From contig JACDOX010000031.1 in NCBI GenBank assembly GCA_014549065.1, forward strand, positions 6,970,635-7,034,634: a stretch of 64,000 nucleotides of DNA, read 5' to 3'. The DNA is from Cardinalis cardinalis. Its lineage: Eukaryota > Chordata > Aves > Passeriformes > Cardinalidae. The first letter of the stretch is position 1, and every line of letters starts with the position of its first letter. Positions 1 through 10,600 of this stretch are shown in pieces. A program made the position numbers and the translations under genes. Below the pieces are notes generated by a model, which was not told where the DNA came from, did no database searches, and worked only from the letters and a program-made list of their open reading frames with translations.

Positions 1-1288
1 ATAGACCTATTGATGCATTGGTAATTGCATCAATTAAAACTGTTTAGCCTATTAACATCTAGAATGAAAAAATCAGGTATATCTTCATNAAAATATACCT
101 GAAATACACACATCTTAACTAAAACAAGAATCTAGAATATTCTCAGAAAATATTGAAAATAAATTATTTTCCATTACAAAATCATCCCTGTTCCTGTAGT
201 CCAGTTCCAATCACCACTATTGAGTCAGCCTAGTAGGACACTCACTCTAATCTGATGGATGTGTCCTTGTCCTCACTGGCATTCCAGTTTCTGCATATAG
301 CAGTTTCTCCTCATCTCAGATTTTTATACTACCTGACAAGCATGTTCAGCTGAGACGGTAGGTATTGTTTAATTACTTATTGTTTTCTGAATTAGAGAGC
401 TTAAACCTTGAAGACCTTACTAAGCATGCAGCAGTGGATCTATCTCTTTGGTTATTCACTAATTACTAAAGGATTTTCTAACATGTTCTGATTTTCTGCC
501 CCAAATAAGTGATATTAGTGTGGGTTTGGAAACAATTATACAACAAAGTTCATTTATAGCTCTGGTTTCCATCCANGAAGATGTGGTGAAGGTCTCGCTT
601 ACATAAGCAGACTGTTTGGATAGGTTTCATGCTGTGATGCCATACTACTCATGAGTCACTTTCCTCATACTTCCAATTATTCACTCACCTTCAGAATACC
701 CTATTTTCATGCTTCCCTAGAAACAAGTAGGAGGCAGTGGAANGCAAAGGGATATTAAATAGCATGAGCATACATAAACTTTTCCTGTAGCTTGATTTCA
801 GTTAATGGGCTAAAAAAATAATAGCTTCAGGAAATAGATTGCCTTTTTCTTCCTACTAAATCGCGTTCTGAGTTCCAGTACTGAAGTCGAGCATTTATCA
901 AAATACATGCAGGATGTACTCAGTTATTTTTTGTGAAAATCATAGAAGCAAAGAAAGGAAGGGAGTTTTTGAAATTCTNAGCTTGTGTGGATGGTACTCC
1001 TAGGTACCATATCCAGACTTTCCAAAAAACCAAAAGGAAACTCTACAAAAGAGTGAGAGACTATGCATAATATTGTACACAGAAAAATATCCTTATATTT
1101 GTGAGAAAGGATGCTTTCTGTTGCTAGTTTAATACCTTATATTCATTTGCATTAAAGAAACATTTTATTTAAAGGAATAAAGAAGAAGACCTTAAAAAAT
1201 TAACAAGCTTCTGTAGTCATTGGAATNGATGCACCTCAATTTCTTAATTTTAACTGTATCAAGAATCAATAAACAAAAAAACTTTCAA
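1..1288. other. AT-rich unique sequence, no gene seen
   Basis: I see no reading frame of note, no recognisable repeat family and no RNA gene here. Stop codons are frequent in all frames. The stretch ends where the first LTR-like element begins. Confidence 0.6.
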
Positions 1289-1695
1289 TGATAACTTGGA
1301 TAAATGTGTGAATTTGGGTCAAGTACTATGANTTAAATAAGTGGATTTACATTATCCAAGAGGAGATTGTTTCTCACAAGGTTTAAACCAGCAAATGTTT
1401 GAACAGAAATGCATTAAACATATCATAACCTATTGCTGTAGGCATCTTATTACAAAGTTCTCATACCATTTTGGNNATGTTTCAGAGGCAGCNCCTCACA
1501 GCACTGACTCCTTTCCAGCACAGCCAACAAACNCCAGCTCTTCTTAACCANCTAANTCACTCTTTTATAGCACGCATCTCANTGGACACAGCTGTGGCCT
1601 GTTAAGGGCAGGCCTGTTCCTAATCTTTGGTAATTAGCACAGCTGCAACTCNTCAGAGGTGAGATTGCCTTCTGCACTATCTTTACTTTCTTACA
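1289..1695 (-). mobile_element. Probable solo LTR of an avian endogenous retrovirus, minus strand
   Basis: Read on the minus strand this has LTR architecture. It would begin TGTAAG at 1695, with a TATA-box-like motif (GCTATAAAAG, plus-strand 1560-1571) and an AATAAG-type poly(A) motif further on (plus-strand 1446-1452). It would end in CA at 1289. TTCAA lies directly outside both proposed ends (1284-1288 and 1696-1700), which fits the 5-bp target-site duplication of ERVL-type elements. The right end and the promoter-like part are the better supported. The left boundary is less certain because TGTGTG at 1305 is an alternative. No viral coding sequence is attached. Family membership rests on recall of avian LTRs. 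Confidence 0.55.
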
Positions 1696-1749
1696 TTCAA
1701 TCCCTCCACATATTGCTATTTCAGAAATAGGGCTTCAAGCTTTGTTACT

Positions 1750-2146
1750 CATCCTGATTTCATCTGAGATAGAGTTAATTTCTTCTTAGGAGNTGGTACA
1801 GTTTTGTTTTGGATTCAGAATGTTAATAATATTAATGTTGATTTGTTTTTTGTAAAGTTGTATTTATACCGAGTCTAAGGCTTTTTTTTTTGTCTGTGCA
1901 CGTGCTCAGCCAGTGATCAGGTACACCTAAGAAAAACAGGAGACAGCATCGCTGGGATGGGCAACCTGAATTGTCAAAAAGGATATTCTACACNATAGTA
2001 TGTTATGCCCAGTATCTGAACTAGGAGAGTTTCCTAGAAGGCTGACCAATCTAGGTTTAGGAATGTGCTCTGGCACTAGTCAGCAGGTCAATGCATTTCT
2101 TGTTGGGGTTTTTTTTGGTTGTTTTTCCTCCTTATTATTATTGTTA

Positions 2147-2193
<47 letters not shown>

Positions 2194-2352
2194 TACATAT
2201 TAATTTGTTATTCACTATTAAACTGCTTTTATCTCAACCTACAAGTTTTATTTTTTATTTTCCTCCCCATTCCACTGTGGAAGAGGTTGGATAAGGGGTG
2301 TTGAGGGAGTGTCTATGTGGTGTTTACTATCAGTTGGGCTTAAACCCTGACA
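1750..2352 (+). mobile_element. Solo ERVL-type LTR, plus strand, with 5-bp target-site duplication
   Basis: This matches a common avian LTR family that I recognise from several short landmarks in order: GATAGAGTTAATT near the start, an ATT-rich tract (2132-2193), an ATTAAA poly(A) signal (2217-2222) followed by CTTTTATCTCAACCTAC, and an end at CCCTGACA. The sequence TTACT flanks both ends exactly (1745-1749 and 2353-2357), as expected for a 5-bp ERVL target-site duplication. The first two bases are CA instead of TG, consistent with decay. The family's TATA region appears mutated (CAGTATCTGAACT around 2009-2021). No internal retroviral region follows, so this is a solo LTR. A second copy of the same family lies inverted at 57795-58412. 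Confidence 0.85.
2132..2193. repeat. ATT trinucleotide microsatellite inside the LTR
   Basis: About 62 bases of nearly pure ATT units with two GTT interruptions near the left end. It lies where this LTR family carries a short ATT-rich segment, so it is probably an expansion of an LTR-borne seed. The poly-Leu, poly-Tyr and poly-Ile reading frames across it are artefacts. Confidence 0.95.
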
Positions 2353-2419
2353 TTACTGATGAGTCAAAAACCTTCCAAATAGATCATATAGCTGCAGCTG
2401 CAGATCTGGGCTCAAAATT

Positions 2420-2648
2420 GTCTCAAACTAGATATAAGGNAAANTTTTTGACTATGAGGGTAGTGAAATACTGGAACAGGTTTCTGTTCCAGAGAGNTGG
2501 TAGATGTCCCATCCCTGAAAACATTTCAAAGACATGGACAGGACTCTGAGCAATCTGATCTATTTGAAGATANCCCTGCTTATTGCAGGGGCTTTGAATT
2601 AGATGGCTGTNATNGATCCCTACNAATCTAGATCATTCTATGATTCTG
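2420..2648 (+). mobile_element. CR1 LINE 3' end, 5'-truncated, plus strand
   Basis: The segment follows the typical CR1 3' region in order: a block around GATATAAGG, TGAGGGTAGTGAAATACTGGAACAGG, a block around GTCCCATCCCTGAAAACATT, CTGCTTATTGCAGGGG, and the terminal CATTCTATGATTCTG. It is the non-coding tail plus the last few codons of the ORF2 region. Several Ns and many substitutions show it is not recent. It sits 67 bp downstream of the ERVL LTR and outside that element's target-site duplication. Confidence 0.85.
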
Positions 2649-3437
2649 GGGATATATACTCTTTATGTACTTCGACTATTTTACTTTATTCAACATTTCT
2701 TTACCCCTAGCCCCATAAATTGTCTTCCTTTTTCCTCAGAAATAAATATAAAGCAAAGAAATACTAACACGATGGTCTGTTTCCCTACTTAGGAGAACAG
2801 AGTTCTGTATTCCCTCCTACTTTCCTGTTCGCAAACATTTGTCACAGTAAATATAGTTCTCTACCCATTAGAAACACTCCACTGATGAGTCTCTAATTCT
2901 ACTAATGTGCTCTGCAAGCTTNTTTCATTGTGATATCTCTTGTCACTGCAATGAATAAGATAATATACAAGTTATTTCCCCCGGGGATTNATGACTAAAC
3001 CATTTGTATTAATTGGTTAATCCTTGGAACAGTACATACCTGTGGTGGGTTATGCTGTGTAAAGCAGTGGGATCTGGGNAGATCAGTAGACTGACAAGAT
3101 GTGGGAAAGCAGAATGAGATCTAAATATNAGAGGTTAAAAAGAACTAGGAGGTTTTCAAAAGGATGCAGAAAAGACTTCACATTGCCCATTTCAAGGTAA
3201 ACCACTGTAAGCTTTTAAAGTAGAGTAATNAGGAAATATTAAAACTCTAAAAGAATCTAGAACCATGGAAGCTTCAGGAATCACTAAAAAACCAGCATCG
3301 TTACAAGATGATGTTCATCAAACAGATTCCTGTAAGTCAGAGCTCATTACCTGAAGTTGTGACAACATAAGAAAATGGAAGACATGTCATTGGTAAATTC
3401 ATATGATGGTGTTTAAAGCTACATGGTCAGGTCAGCT
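2649..3437. other. Unique AT-rich spacer, no gene seen
   Basis: I recognise no repeat, RNA gene or plausible coding exon between the CR1 tail and the G/T-rich tract. Confidence 0.5.
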
Positions 3438-3608
3438 TGTTTGGGGTTTTTTGGTTTTTTTTTTTGGAGGTTTTGTTTTTGTTTTTTGGGGTTTTTTCTG
3501 GGNTTTTTTGGGGGGTTTGGGTTTTTTAAATTTTGTTTTATTTTGGGGGGGGGTTTGTGTGCTTTTGTTTGTTTATTTGTTTTTTATTTTTTGGGGTTTT
3601 TTTTTGTT
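3438..3608. repeat. G/T-rich low-complexity tract
   Basis: About 170 bases made almost entirely of runs of T (up to about 13) and runs of G (up to about 10), for example GGGGTTTTTT units. The overlapping Phe/Gly/Trp-rich reading frames are compositional artefacts. The plus strand has many separated G-runs. Confidence 0.9.
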
Positions 3609-5955
3609 AGACAAATGATCTCTGCACTANGTTCCTTGTCTGGTGTAAAGTTACAAATAGCTGTATTTTAAGCAACTGGTCAGAGAGACACTTGAGTAAT
3701 GATAAGATAACCTTACTGATGAGCTCAGAACACAGCTTCTTCAAGTGACAGGGAATTAATTAACAAAAGCCTGTTATGTCTTTGTTTCTGGAACAGTCGT
3801 TTTANAGTAGTGAATCATGAGAAAAATTCACTACACTCATTAAACAATATTTTTTTCTGAATATTCGCTTTTATAAATAAAAGTATTTCCAGGTCTATAT
3901 CAACTAAAATATCTGGGGCTGTAATTGNGGATGCAGCTATCTCTCCACGGCACAGTCAAATAAAAGTTAAACAATAAGCAATAGGTGCNTCCATACACCT
4001 CTCAGCCGAGATCTGGATAAATGCATGAAGAAATTATTACAAGGAGTGTCACTGCCATTGCTCAAGCTCTATTGCACTGAATAATACACAGTGAAAATAA
4101 AAAGAAATTCTTCCCCTCTGTGATCCCATAGTCAGCAGATATTTTGTTGATGTAGTACCAGCCAGACAAAAAAGGTGTTTGATCTTACATGAGCACACGC
4201 CCAAAGGCCTTTAATTTGTCACAGTCATTAATGNCAATGACATTTCCACTGACCTGCTAGAATTCTTTAACTCTTTCTAGACAACATTTTCTGACATATC
4301 CATCCTTCCAATTAAATCTGATGNTCACTTGGTTGAGTGAATATTCTCAGGAGCAAAGAGAAAGTGTTCTCTATTGTCTTTTAAATTACAGATCATGATG
4401 ATGGCCACATGACACTTAATTAGCAAAATACTGAGTGGAACGCATTTTGTAATTTAGCTTCCAAATGACCTTTATTTTAGAGAAGTCAGTGATATGTGGN
4501 TTAGTATGGCACTAAATGTGTCAGAAGAGCTAGAAAGAGACAAAATATTGCATTCTATAATGGTAAAGATTTAGAAAACTAAATACATGACGGTATAGTT
4601 TTGTACTTTTACCTCTCCTGAATGTTTTAAAGACAAGCATCTTCATTTGGCCATCAGAGAATTTTTTTTTTTCTTGTGGCATGTTTACTAAGCAAGAAAG
4701 AAATTGTAAATAATTTCTAAAATTCACTAAAACAAAAAAAAAACACCTGAGGGAGAGATGCTTACCTATCTCTATTAAACAATCTCTGAGGCTTTCAGGA
4801 AGAAAAGCTCAGGTGTACTCTATCTCCTTGTGGGTTTATGTGTAAATCTTTCTGTAGTGTAAACAGACTAGGCATAGGATGACTTATTTTGACCACTATC
4901 CTCAGCAACGCCACATGCTGTGCAGACAAAGCCTTTGAAAGGTTCAGTGTCAGTTATTAAGGTGACAGATGGGATTTGCAGCCAGCCTGCACTCCAGATA
5001 ACCTCACAACAGTGATGTTGAGAGTCATGAAGTTACTGGGCTTGCATAGTTTTACAGCCATAGAAGTGAATTTACAGGTATTATCTGGCACCATTCTGAG
5101 CCAAACCATACAAAAATTTCAGCCACTTTTCTTCACAAGGCCAGGTACAGCATCCTGATCGCTCTGAAGATGGCTGTTCTCCATCTTGCAGGTTTCATAT
5201 CAGAATATATACTGGAATGGAAATGTGCAAAGAAACCTCTTCCTTCCACAGCTACATAGTAAAAAGGGGATTAGACATATCTAAGTTTTTTTGGGTTTTC
5301 TATTTCTATTACCAGTATATAGAGACAGATACTACAGNGGGAAGAAAGGTCCTCTCTATCCAATTGACATTTTCACAGCTATGGATGACCTTTCTGCTCT
5401 TCAGTTAGTATTTTCAGATCACCTTGCCCCACATTGTCTTGTCAAAGTCACAACTGAAAAGGGAAAAACAAGAGCCCCAAAGCCAGATTATAAATCCAGG
5501 CAGAACATGTCTGTTTTATTGAAGGTAAGTGCTGTAAGCTATCNCCTGTCCTCATGTCTGCCAAGTTCAACAGGATCAGAGCCAGACAGCAGACACTAAT
5601 GAGTGGCAGACCTTCACACAGAAGATAATGAAGTGTATTGAGAAAAGTAAGGAAATCACAGAAATTTTAAATATGAAGAGAAAACAGAGAATTTTTTCCA
5701 AATGTTAGTGTAAAAGGTACTGACTTTCCATATTATGTTGTGTGCTCATGGGACAGTAAACCCCATGGCTCAGGGAAGCATCACCTTCTAGTCAATCATT
5801 CACTTGTTCCCCATATAAATATTTTCTTCTCTAGTATGTTCTCCTTTCTGCACAAGTCTGAGTCTACCACACTATGCAGTAGAAGGCAATGCTCAGTAGA
5901 ACATACATTTTTGCTTGTTTCACTTTTTCCTGTTTATGACCATGGCATACAGCTN
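3609..5955. other. Unique sequence, one doubtful exon candidate
   Basis: There is no recognised repeat. Short open frames occur on both strands at the length expected by chance. The only segment with plausible splice signals at both ends is 5316-5524, listed separately. Confidence 0.5.
5316..5524 (+). other. Exon-like segment, unrecognised product
   Basis: A 209-base segment is bounded on the left by a pyrimidine-rich tract ending in ACCAG (AG at 5314-5315) and on the right by AAG|GTAAGT, a perfect donor consensus (GT at 5525-5526). One frame is open across the whole segment: two bases complete a split codon, then 69 codons follow. The peptide includes GKKGPLYPIDIFTAMDDLSA near its start and KPDYKSRQNMSVLLK at its end. 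I do not recognise the protein. No partner exon in a compatible phase was found nearby, and open frames this long also arise by chance in the window. It could be a true exon, an exon of a non-coding RNA, or chance. Confidence 0.2.
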
Positions 5956-5979
5956 CCATAATTCCTTCAGGAATTATGG
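5956..5979. repeat. Perfect 10-bp inverted repeat
   Basis: CCATAATTCC and GGAATTATGG are exact reverse complements separated by TTCA. The palindrome ends 20 bp before the LTR at 6000, just outside its target-site duplication (5994-5999). Confidence 0.85.
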
Positions 5980-5999
5980 GGCTAGCAGCTCCCCTGCTA

Positions 6000-6410
6000 T
6001 GTGGTATTCACATTCTATGGAAAAATTCCTTCACCCAGGATTTTTCTCCTGGGAAGCTGAGAGNCCCCAGAGAAAAAGAAAACANTTCTTATCTCATTTG
6101 TTTCTCCTGTGTTTTTCTCATGTGNAATGTGTCTGGAGATTGTATACCCAAANGTGATTGCTTGATTGGATTCTGGTGTGAGTTGTTTTGACTCATTGGC
6201 CAATTGAGGCCAACCTGTGCTGAGACTCTAGAAAGAGTCACGAGTTTTCATTATTATCTTTTTAGCATTCAAAAAGTATNTTTTCTGTATTCTTTAGTAT
6301 AGTATAATATAGTATTCTTTAATATAATATCATATAATAAAGTAATAAATTAGCCTTTGGAGAACATGGAATCAGATGCATGGCATCAGAGCTTCCCCGA
6401 AAACACAATA
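6000..6410 (+). mobile_element. Solo LTR, ERVK-like, plus strand, with 6-bp target-site duplication
   Basis: I recognise the avian LTR family from TTCTCCTGGGAAGCTGAGAG, GAGTCACGAGTTTTCATTAT, an unusual TAGTATAGTATAATATAG / CTTTAATATAATATC repeat-like block, two AATAAA poly(A) signals (6336-6341 and 6344-6349), and GAGAACATGGAATCAGATGC near the end. The element starts TGTGG at 6000. CTGCTA occurs immediately before it (5994-5999) and immediately after position 6410 (6411-6416), a perfect 6-bp duplication typical of ERVK-type integration. The 3' terminus reads ACAATA, not the expected CA. No internal viral region is attached. Confidence 0.8.
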
Positions 6411-6616
6411 CTGCTAGCCTTAAGCATTTGACACAACAGNATGTGGGGGTACAACTGTCATCCTAACTTCACTTCCAGGCTGCACTATGATCTTAGAAAC
6501 GTTCCTCAGGCCTTGGCATTGAGAAACATCACCCTTGCTCCTCTTGCACTTTTCAGAAACACTGTCTGTTCTTCAGAACTNATATTGTCCAATGGGCTCC
6601 TTTTTTAACATACAGG

Positions 6617-7601
6617 TGTGGAAATTAATTTTTCTTACCTGATTAATAATCCAAGTGGAACAACATTTTTGTTATTGAAATTTCAAGGAAAGTTATTGAC
6701 CCAAATTGCATCCAGGATGGAAAATTATTACACCTTGAACCAACTCCCTTGTGACCTTATAAACAGTGGTCCTTAATGAGACTCTGAGCTCTCCCAGACT
6801 GCATCAGNCTGTGACTAAAGTCCCTCTTACTGGGGCACCTCTCAGAGCCAGTGAAATCTCAAGTTTGCTATACTTGAAAACCACCACCAACAGCCAGTGA
6901 TGGAGCCTGGGCTATTTCCACTCCTTGAGGCTCAATCCATTGCAAAGAGGCAAAGCAAATATTTCAAGGTATATATACACCTTGGAGCTTTAGATCACTG
7001 TGAGTGTATGTCAATATGCTATAGAAAATGTATTATGAATGCTGCTGTCTTAAATTTTTTAAGTATGTTAGATTTGTGAGTAAATTAGGCTTAAAAGTGA
7101 GTTACCTCATTACATAATTGTGCCTATAGTAAATTCTATAGAATCTTTTGTTAAGGCTGTTGCCTGAATTAATTATCAGTTTATTAAACTTGATCTAAAC
7201 ATTTTAAATTATTTAAAAATCCTTTTAAAATTGTTTGAAATTTTTAAATTCTTTTTAAAACCTTTGACTTCAACCACTGGTCAAGTCCAGGGCTAAATTT
7301 AGAGAGGGTCTGCTATGAACATTGTTAATCAACAGAAGAGTCTGCCTCACTCCTTTTTATCCTTGCTCTTTCCCATTGTTACCCTTTTCCATCCCTAGCC
7401 TCCATGTAGATAATTTTGGGTTGATTTTAATCTGAGTTTTCTCTGTGTGCTGTAACAATTTAATAAGTAGTAGAGTGAACAATAGTAGTAGACTTGCAAC
7501 AATTTTTTATTTTCACTTTTGTATTAAACTTTTGCTGATACTTTTGCTGGTGATCCTTTGAGTGACCTGAAAGACCTACTTCTGACGAAGGATCACAGAC
7601 A
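6617..7601 (+). mobile_element. Long LTR-like element, plus strand
   Basis: The segment starts TGTGGAAATT and ends GATCACAGACA, giving TG...CA termini. ACAGG (6612-6616) and GCAGG (7602-7606) flank it, a 5-bp duplication with one mismatch. It contains a TATA-like CTTATAAAC near 6756, a TATATATA around 6971, and ATTAAACTTTTGCTGATACT close to the 3' end, followed by a block running into GGATCACA that looks like an LTR U5 end. At about 985 bp it would be a long LTR, and two adjacent elements are an alternative reading. The 3' third (about 7290-7600) is the better-supported part. Short open frames inside it are not considered genes. Confidence 0.5.
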
Positions 7602-10600
7602 GCAGGCAATTTGAAAAAAAAAAAAAAGAAAATCCAATCTCATCACATGTCAATGACAAGGAAGAAGAAAAAAAAGATTTGGTTGTCCCAGTTATATTGA
7701 AATTAGGCTATCAGTTCTGGTAGTGGGAGGTCTACCCAAGCCTTCTCTGTTTAAGTGTCTGTCAAGCATAGTATGAAACACATATATGCACAAATATATT
7801 AACCTGCTGGAGCTTCTGAATGTCTTCTCAGCATGATGTGCAAATGCTGCTATGCTCTGTTAATCTAAATCTCTGTAAAGTATAAGAAAAGTAATGTTCC
7901 ATATACTGCAGTAATAGACATATGATGTGAATCTTGCATTCAACCCATTTTATGAAATATTTAACTGTTATCTGGGGTATTTTCAAAGTCATAGGAAAGA
8001 TGATGAAGAATAAAAGGGATCTGCAGGGGTTTTGTACATGTTCTTAATTTGGAAATGGAAAAGTGCAGCCTGACAGCTATCTTTTGCAATATTATCATAT
8101 GAGGGTTCTAGATTCTTTAGGTTAGTTAGCAATTTTTTCTCTGGTTTGAGTCTTTTTTACTTAATCAGTATGCAGAAGCAGCATAGCATATTGGTATGTC
8201 TACCCCAGGAGTGACTTCTAGATGCCATTGCATTATAAATCATTGAAAAANCACTAAATTCATAATGACTCTTACATTAAACTCACTGAATAGATTATAG
8301 TACATTTAATGGCCCATGCCCATCCTTTTTATTTTTTCAGTGACACTTATAGTTGGAGAGTTGTCATTTCCACAGTTTTCTTTATATATAAGTGGATTGT
8401 ATTGCTTTTCACTTTGTTGTATGTTCATGGTTTTGAGTAGCAGCTTTTTGTAGGTTTTCTCTGTAAAGGATAAAATCTCACCCTCCCCATCATTATTTCT
8501 CCTTTGAGTTCTCTGAAAAAAAAAGACTTTCAAACATTCTCCTCTCCCTCTAAACATAAAGACAACAAAGAACAAAATGAAAATACAGCAACTCTCTTCC
8601 CCCAATATTAGCTTTCCCTTCCTTTGGTAAACCCTAGTGGTTTGAACTACCATTAAAAGGAACTTGCTTTTTTTTTCTACTTTAAGCCTTCCCTATTAAG
8701 TGAGAGTTCTGCAGATCACAGAGCTACAAGTCAGTTGCAGAATATATGTTGTGGTAAGTAGAATTAACCTCTTGACCTTCAGTTCTCCTCTCCTGNGATG
8801 CACACAGATATTTCTCTAACCGTGAAGATGTTTTTACNGACAAACAAAAGATAGCTTTTTGCCACTATTTCTCACTGAAAGTTGAGCTAGTAGTCCACAG
8901 AATTCAAGTTTTTAGGCAGTTTCAGCTGTATTTAGTGAAATTAAAGTTGCACATTTCTACTAAATATCTATCTTTTCAATGGCAAAAATGCATCCATATT
9001 TATGCATCCACCCTATTTTGACTTAGAAAAAACCAGCAAATTTATATTAAAACCCAGATATGTTGTTCTTGTTTATTAGTTCTTANAAAGGTGTATTTGT
9101 AAGCGTTTACATGCATTTCTTAATGTTTTGCTTTTTTTTAAAAAAGGATACACATGATTTTGCAGAAAAATAGCTGGAAATGAANCTCTGGCTGCCAAAA
9201 AGAGAAAACTACAGTCTATTTTTAAAAAAAACAGTAACAGAAAAGAAATTATTTTAATAGTTCTATTAGGGATGGTTCTGCAAAATCTGAAATTCAGGTG
9301 AATGNAGAAAAGCTTGACAATACTTTGAACCTGACATAACCAAGCCAAAATATTTCAGAAGAAAAATTTCCTGTGTTTCCTGGGAATGGAAACAACAATA
9401 TATTGAATAATAGAAAGAAATAAAAGCTATTTTGTTANTGGTAGCATTAGGACCAAGAATGTACTTACACTGTAAATGACGACCTATGTCTCTTTGTCAC
9501 AAATGTTACAGATTGATTATGTAGTAAAGACAACAGTGGATCAAATTTTGTGTGTAATTAAAAATTTGTTTCTTTGCTGAGTGAGAAAGAAAGNGGAAAA
9601 ATTTGAATAATAGTTTCCAGGATAATTTTCTGACCAATTTAGGGAAAAATTACTTGTTAATTTCCCATTAGTATATGGGAAATTATGTAAATTGTGTAAC
9701 TAAACCAACTTCTAGAATTCTTCCAAGGAGGTGTCTGTGTTACCCTTTATTTCACTGTTTCAAATGAAGGTAGAAGAAATAAAGGGATTTATTCAGATAA
9801 TAATTTTTAGCCTGTTTGTAAGAATTTAAATTTTCTTGGAAAAAAAAAATCAATTGACTTAGAAAAGCATTGTGTGAAAAACATTGTTTTGCCAAGACAG
9901 GTGTATATGAATCTCTGGGGCATTTGCATGTTTTACATTTTATAGTAATGCTTATTTTACTTGTGGGCCTAACTACAAAAAACAAAATCTCTCAGATTGT
10001 GGTAGTATAAGAGGATACAATTTGTATTCTACAAACTATGATACATTATTTTGGGTTCCTCACTGTATAATAAGAAACTTTAGAAAAGTGGCATATTTGA
10101 ACATCTGTTGGGAAGATACACATGCTTTCAAGCAACCAAGTTTTCCAGAATAGGTAAATCCTAAAAAGTCTTTGGGTTCTTCATTGTATGACACAATTGT
10201 ACTCTAAAAGGCCCTAAGTACTGGACAAAAAAAAAAATCCTCTTGTACAATCATTGTAACTACTGCAATGGCCTCTCCATCCAGTTAACAGATCTTAACA
10301 ATTTACTGCGCTAACTCTGTCATGTTATTTCTATAAGCACATGTTCTTAGCTCACGAGAAGGAGAAGTAATCTAACTTCAGCCTCTAATGAATGACTTGA
10401 ACCAGCTCACTCTTGTTCTGTAACAATGTTTCCAAACAATTTCTATTATTCTCTTTAATGTTTTGTGACTTAGTAAGCTTCTGCAGCTTAATAGTGAAAA
10501 GGTTTTTTTAACCTTTTTTTTTTAGGTGGTGTCTCCACAAGGACACCAAGAGATAATTTTTACATCATTTTAATACATACNAAATTTCTTGACAAAGGAG

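Noticed and set aside
2000..2304. Open frames with long Leu, Tyr or Ile runs
   Set aside because: They are the three frames of the ATT microsatellite inside an LTR.
3403..3671. Gly/Phe/Trp-rich open frames
   Set aside because: Translation of a G/T low-complexity tract.
4976..5158. Possible exon at 4982-5077 joined to the exon-like segment at 5316
   Set aside because: The acceptor lacks a pyrimidine tract, the donor is weak, and the phase does not fit: the 5316 segment in that phase runs into a stop.
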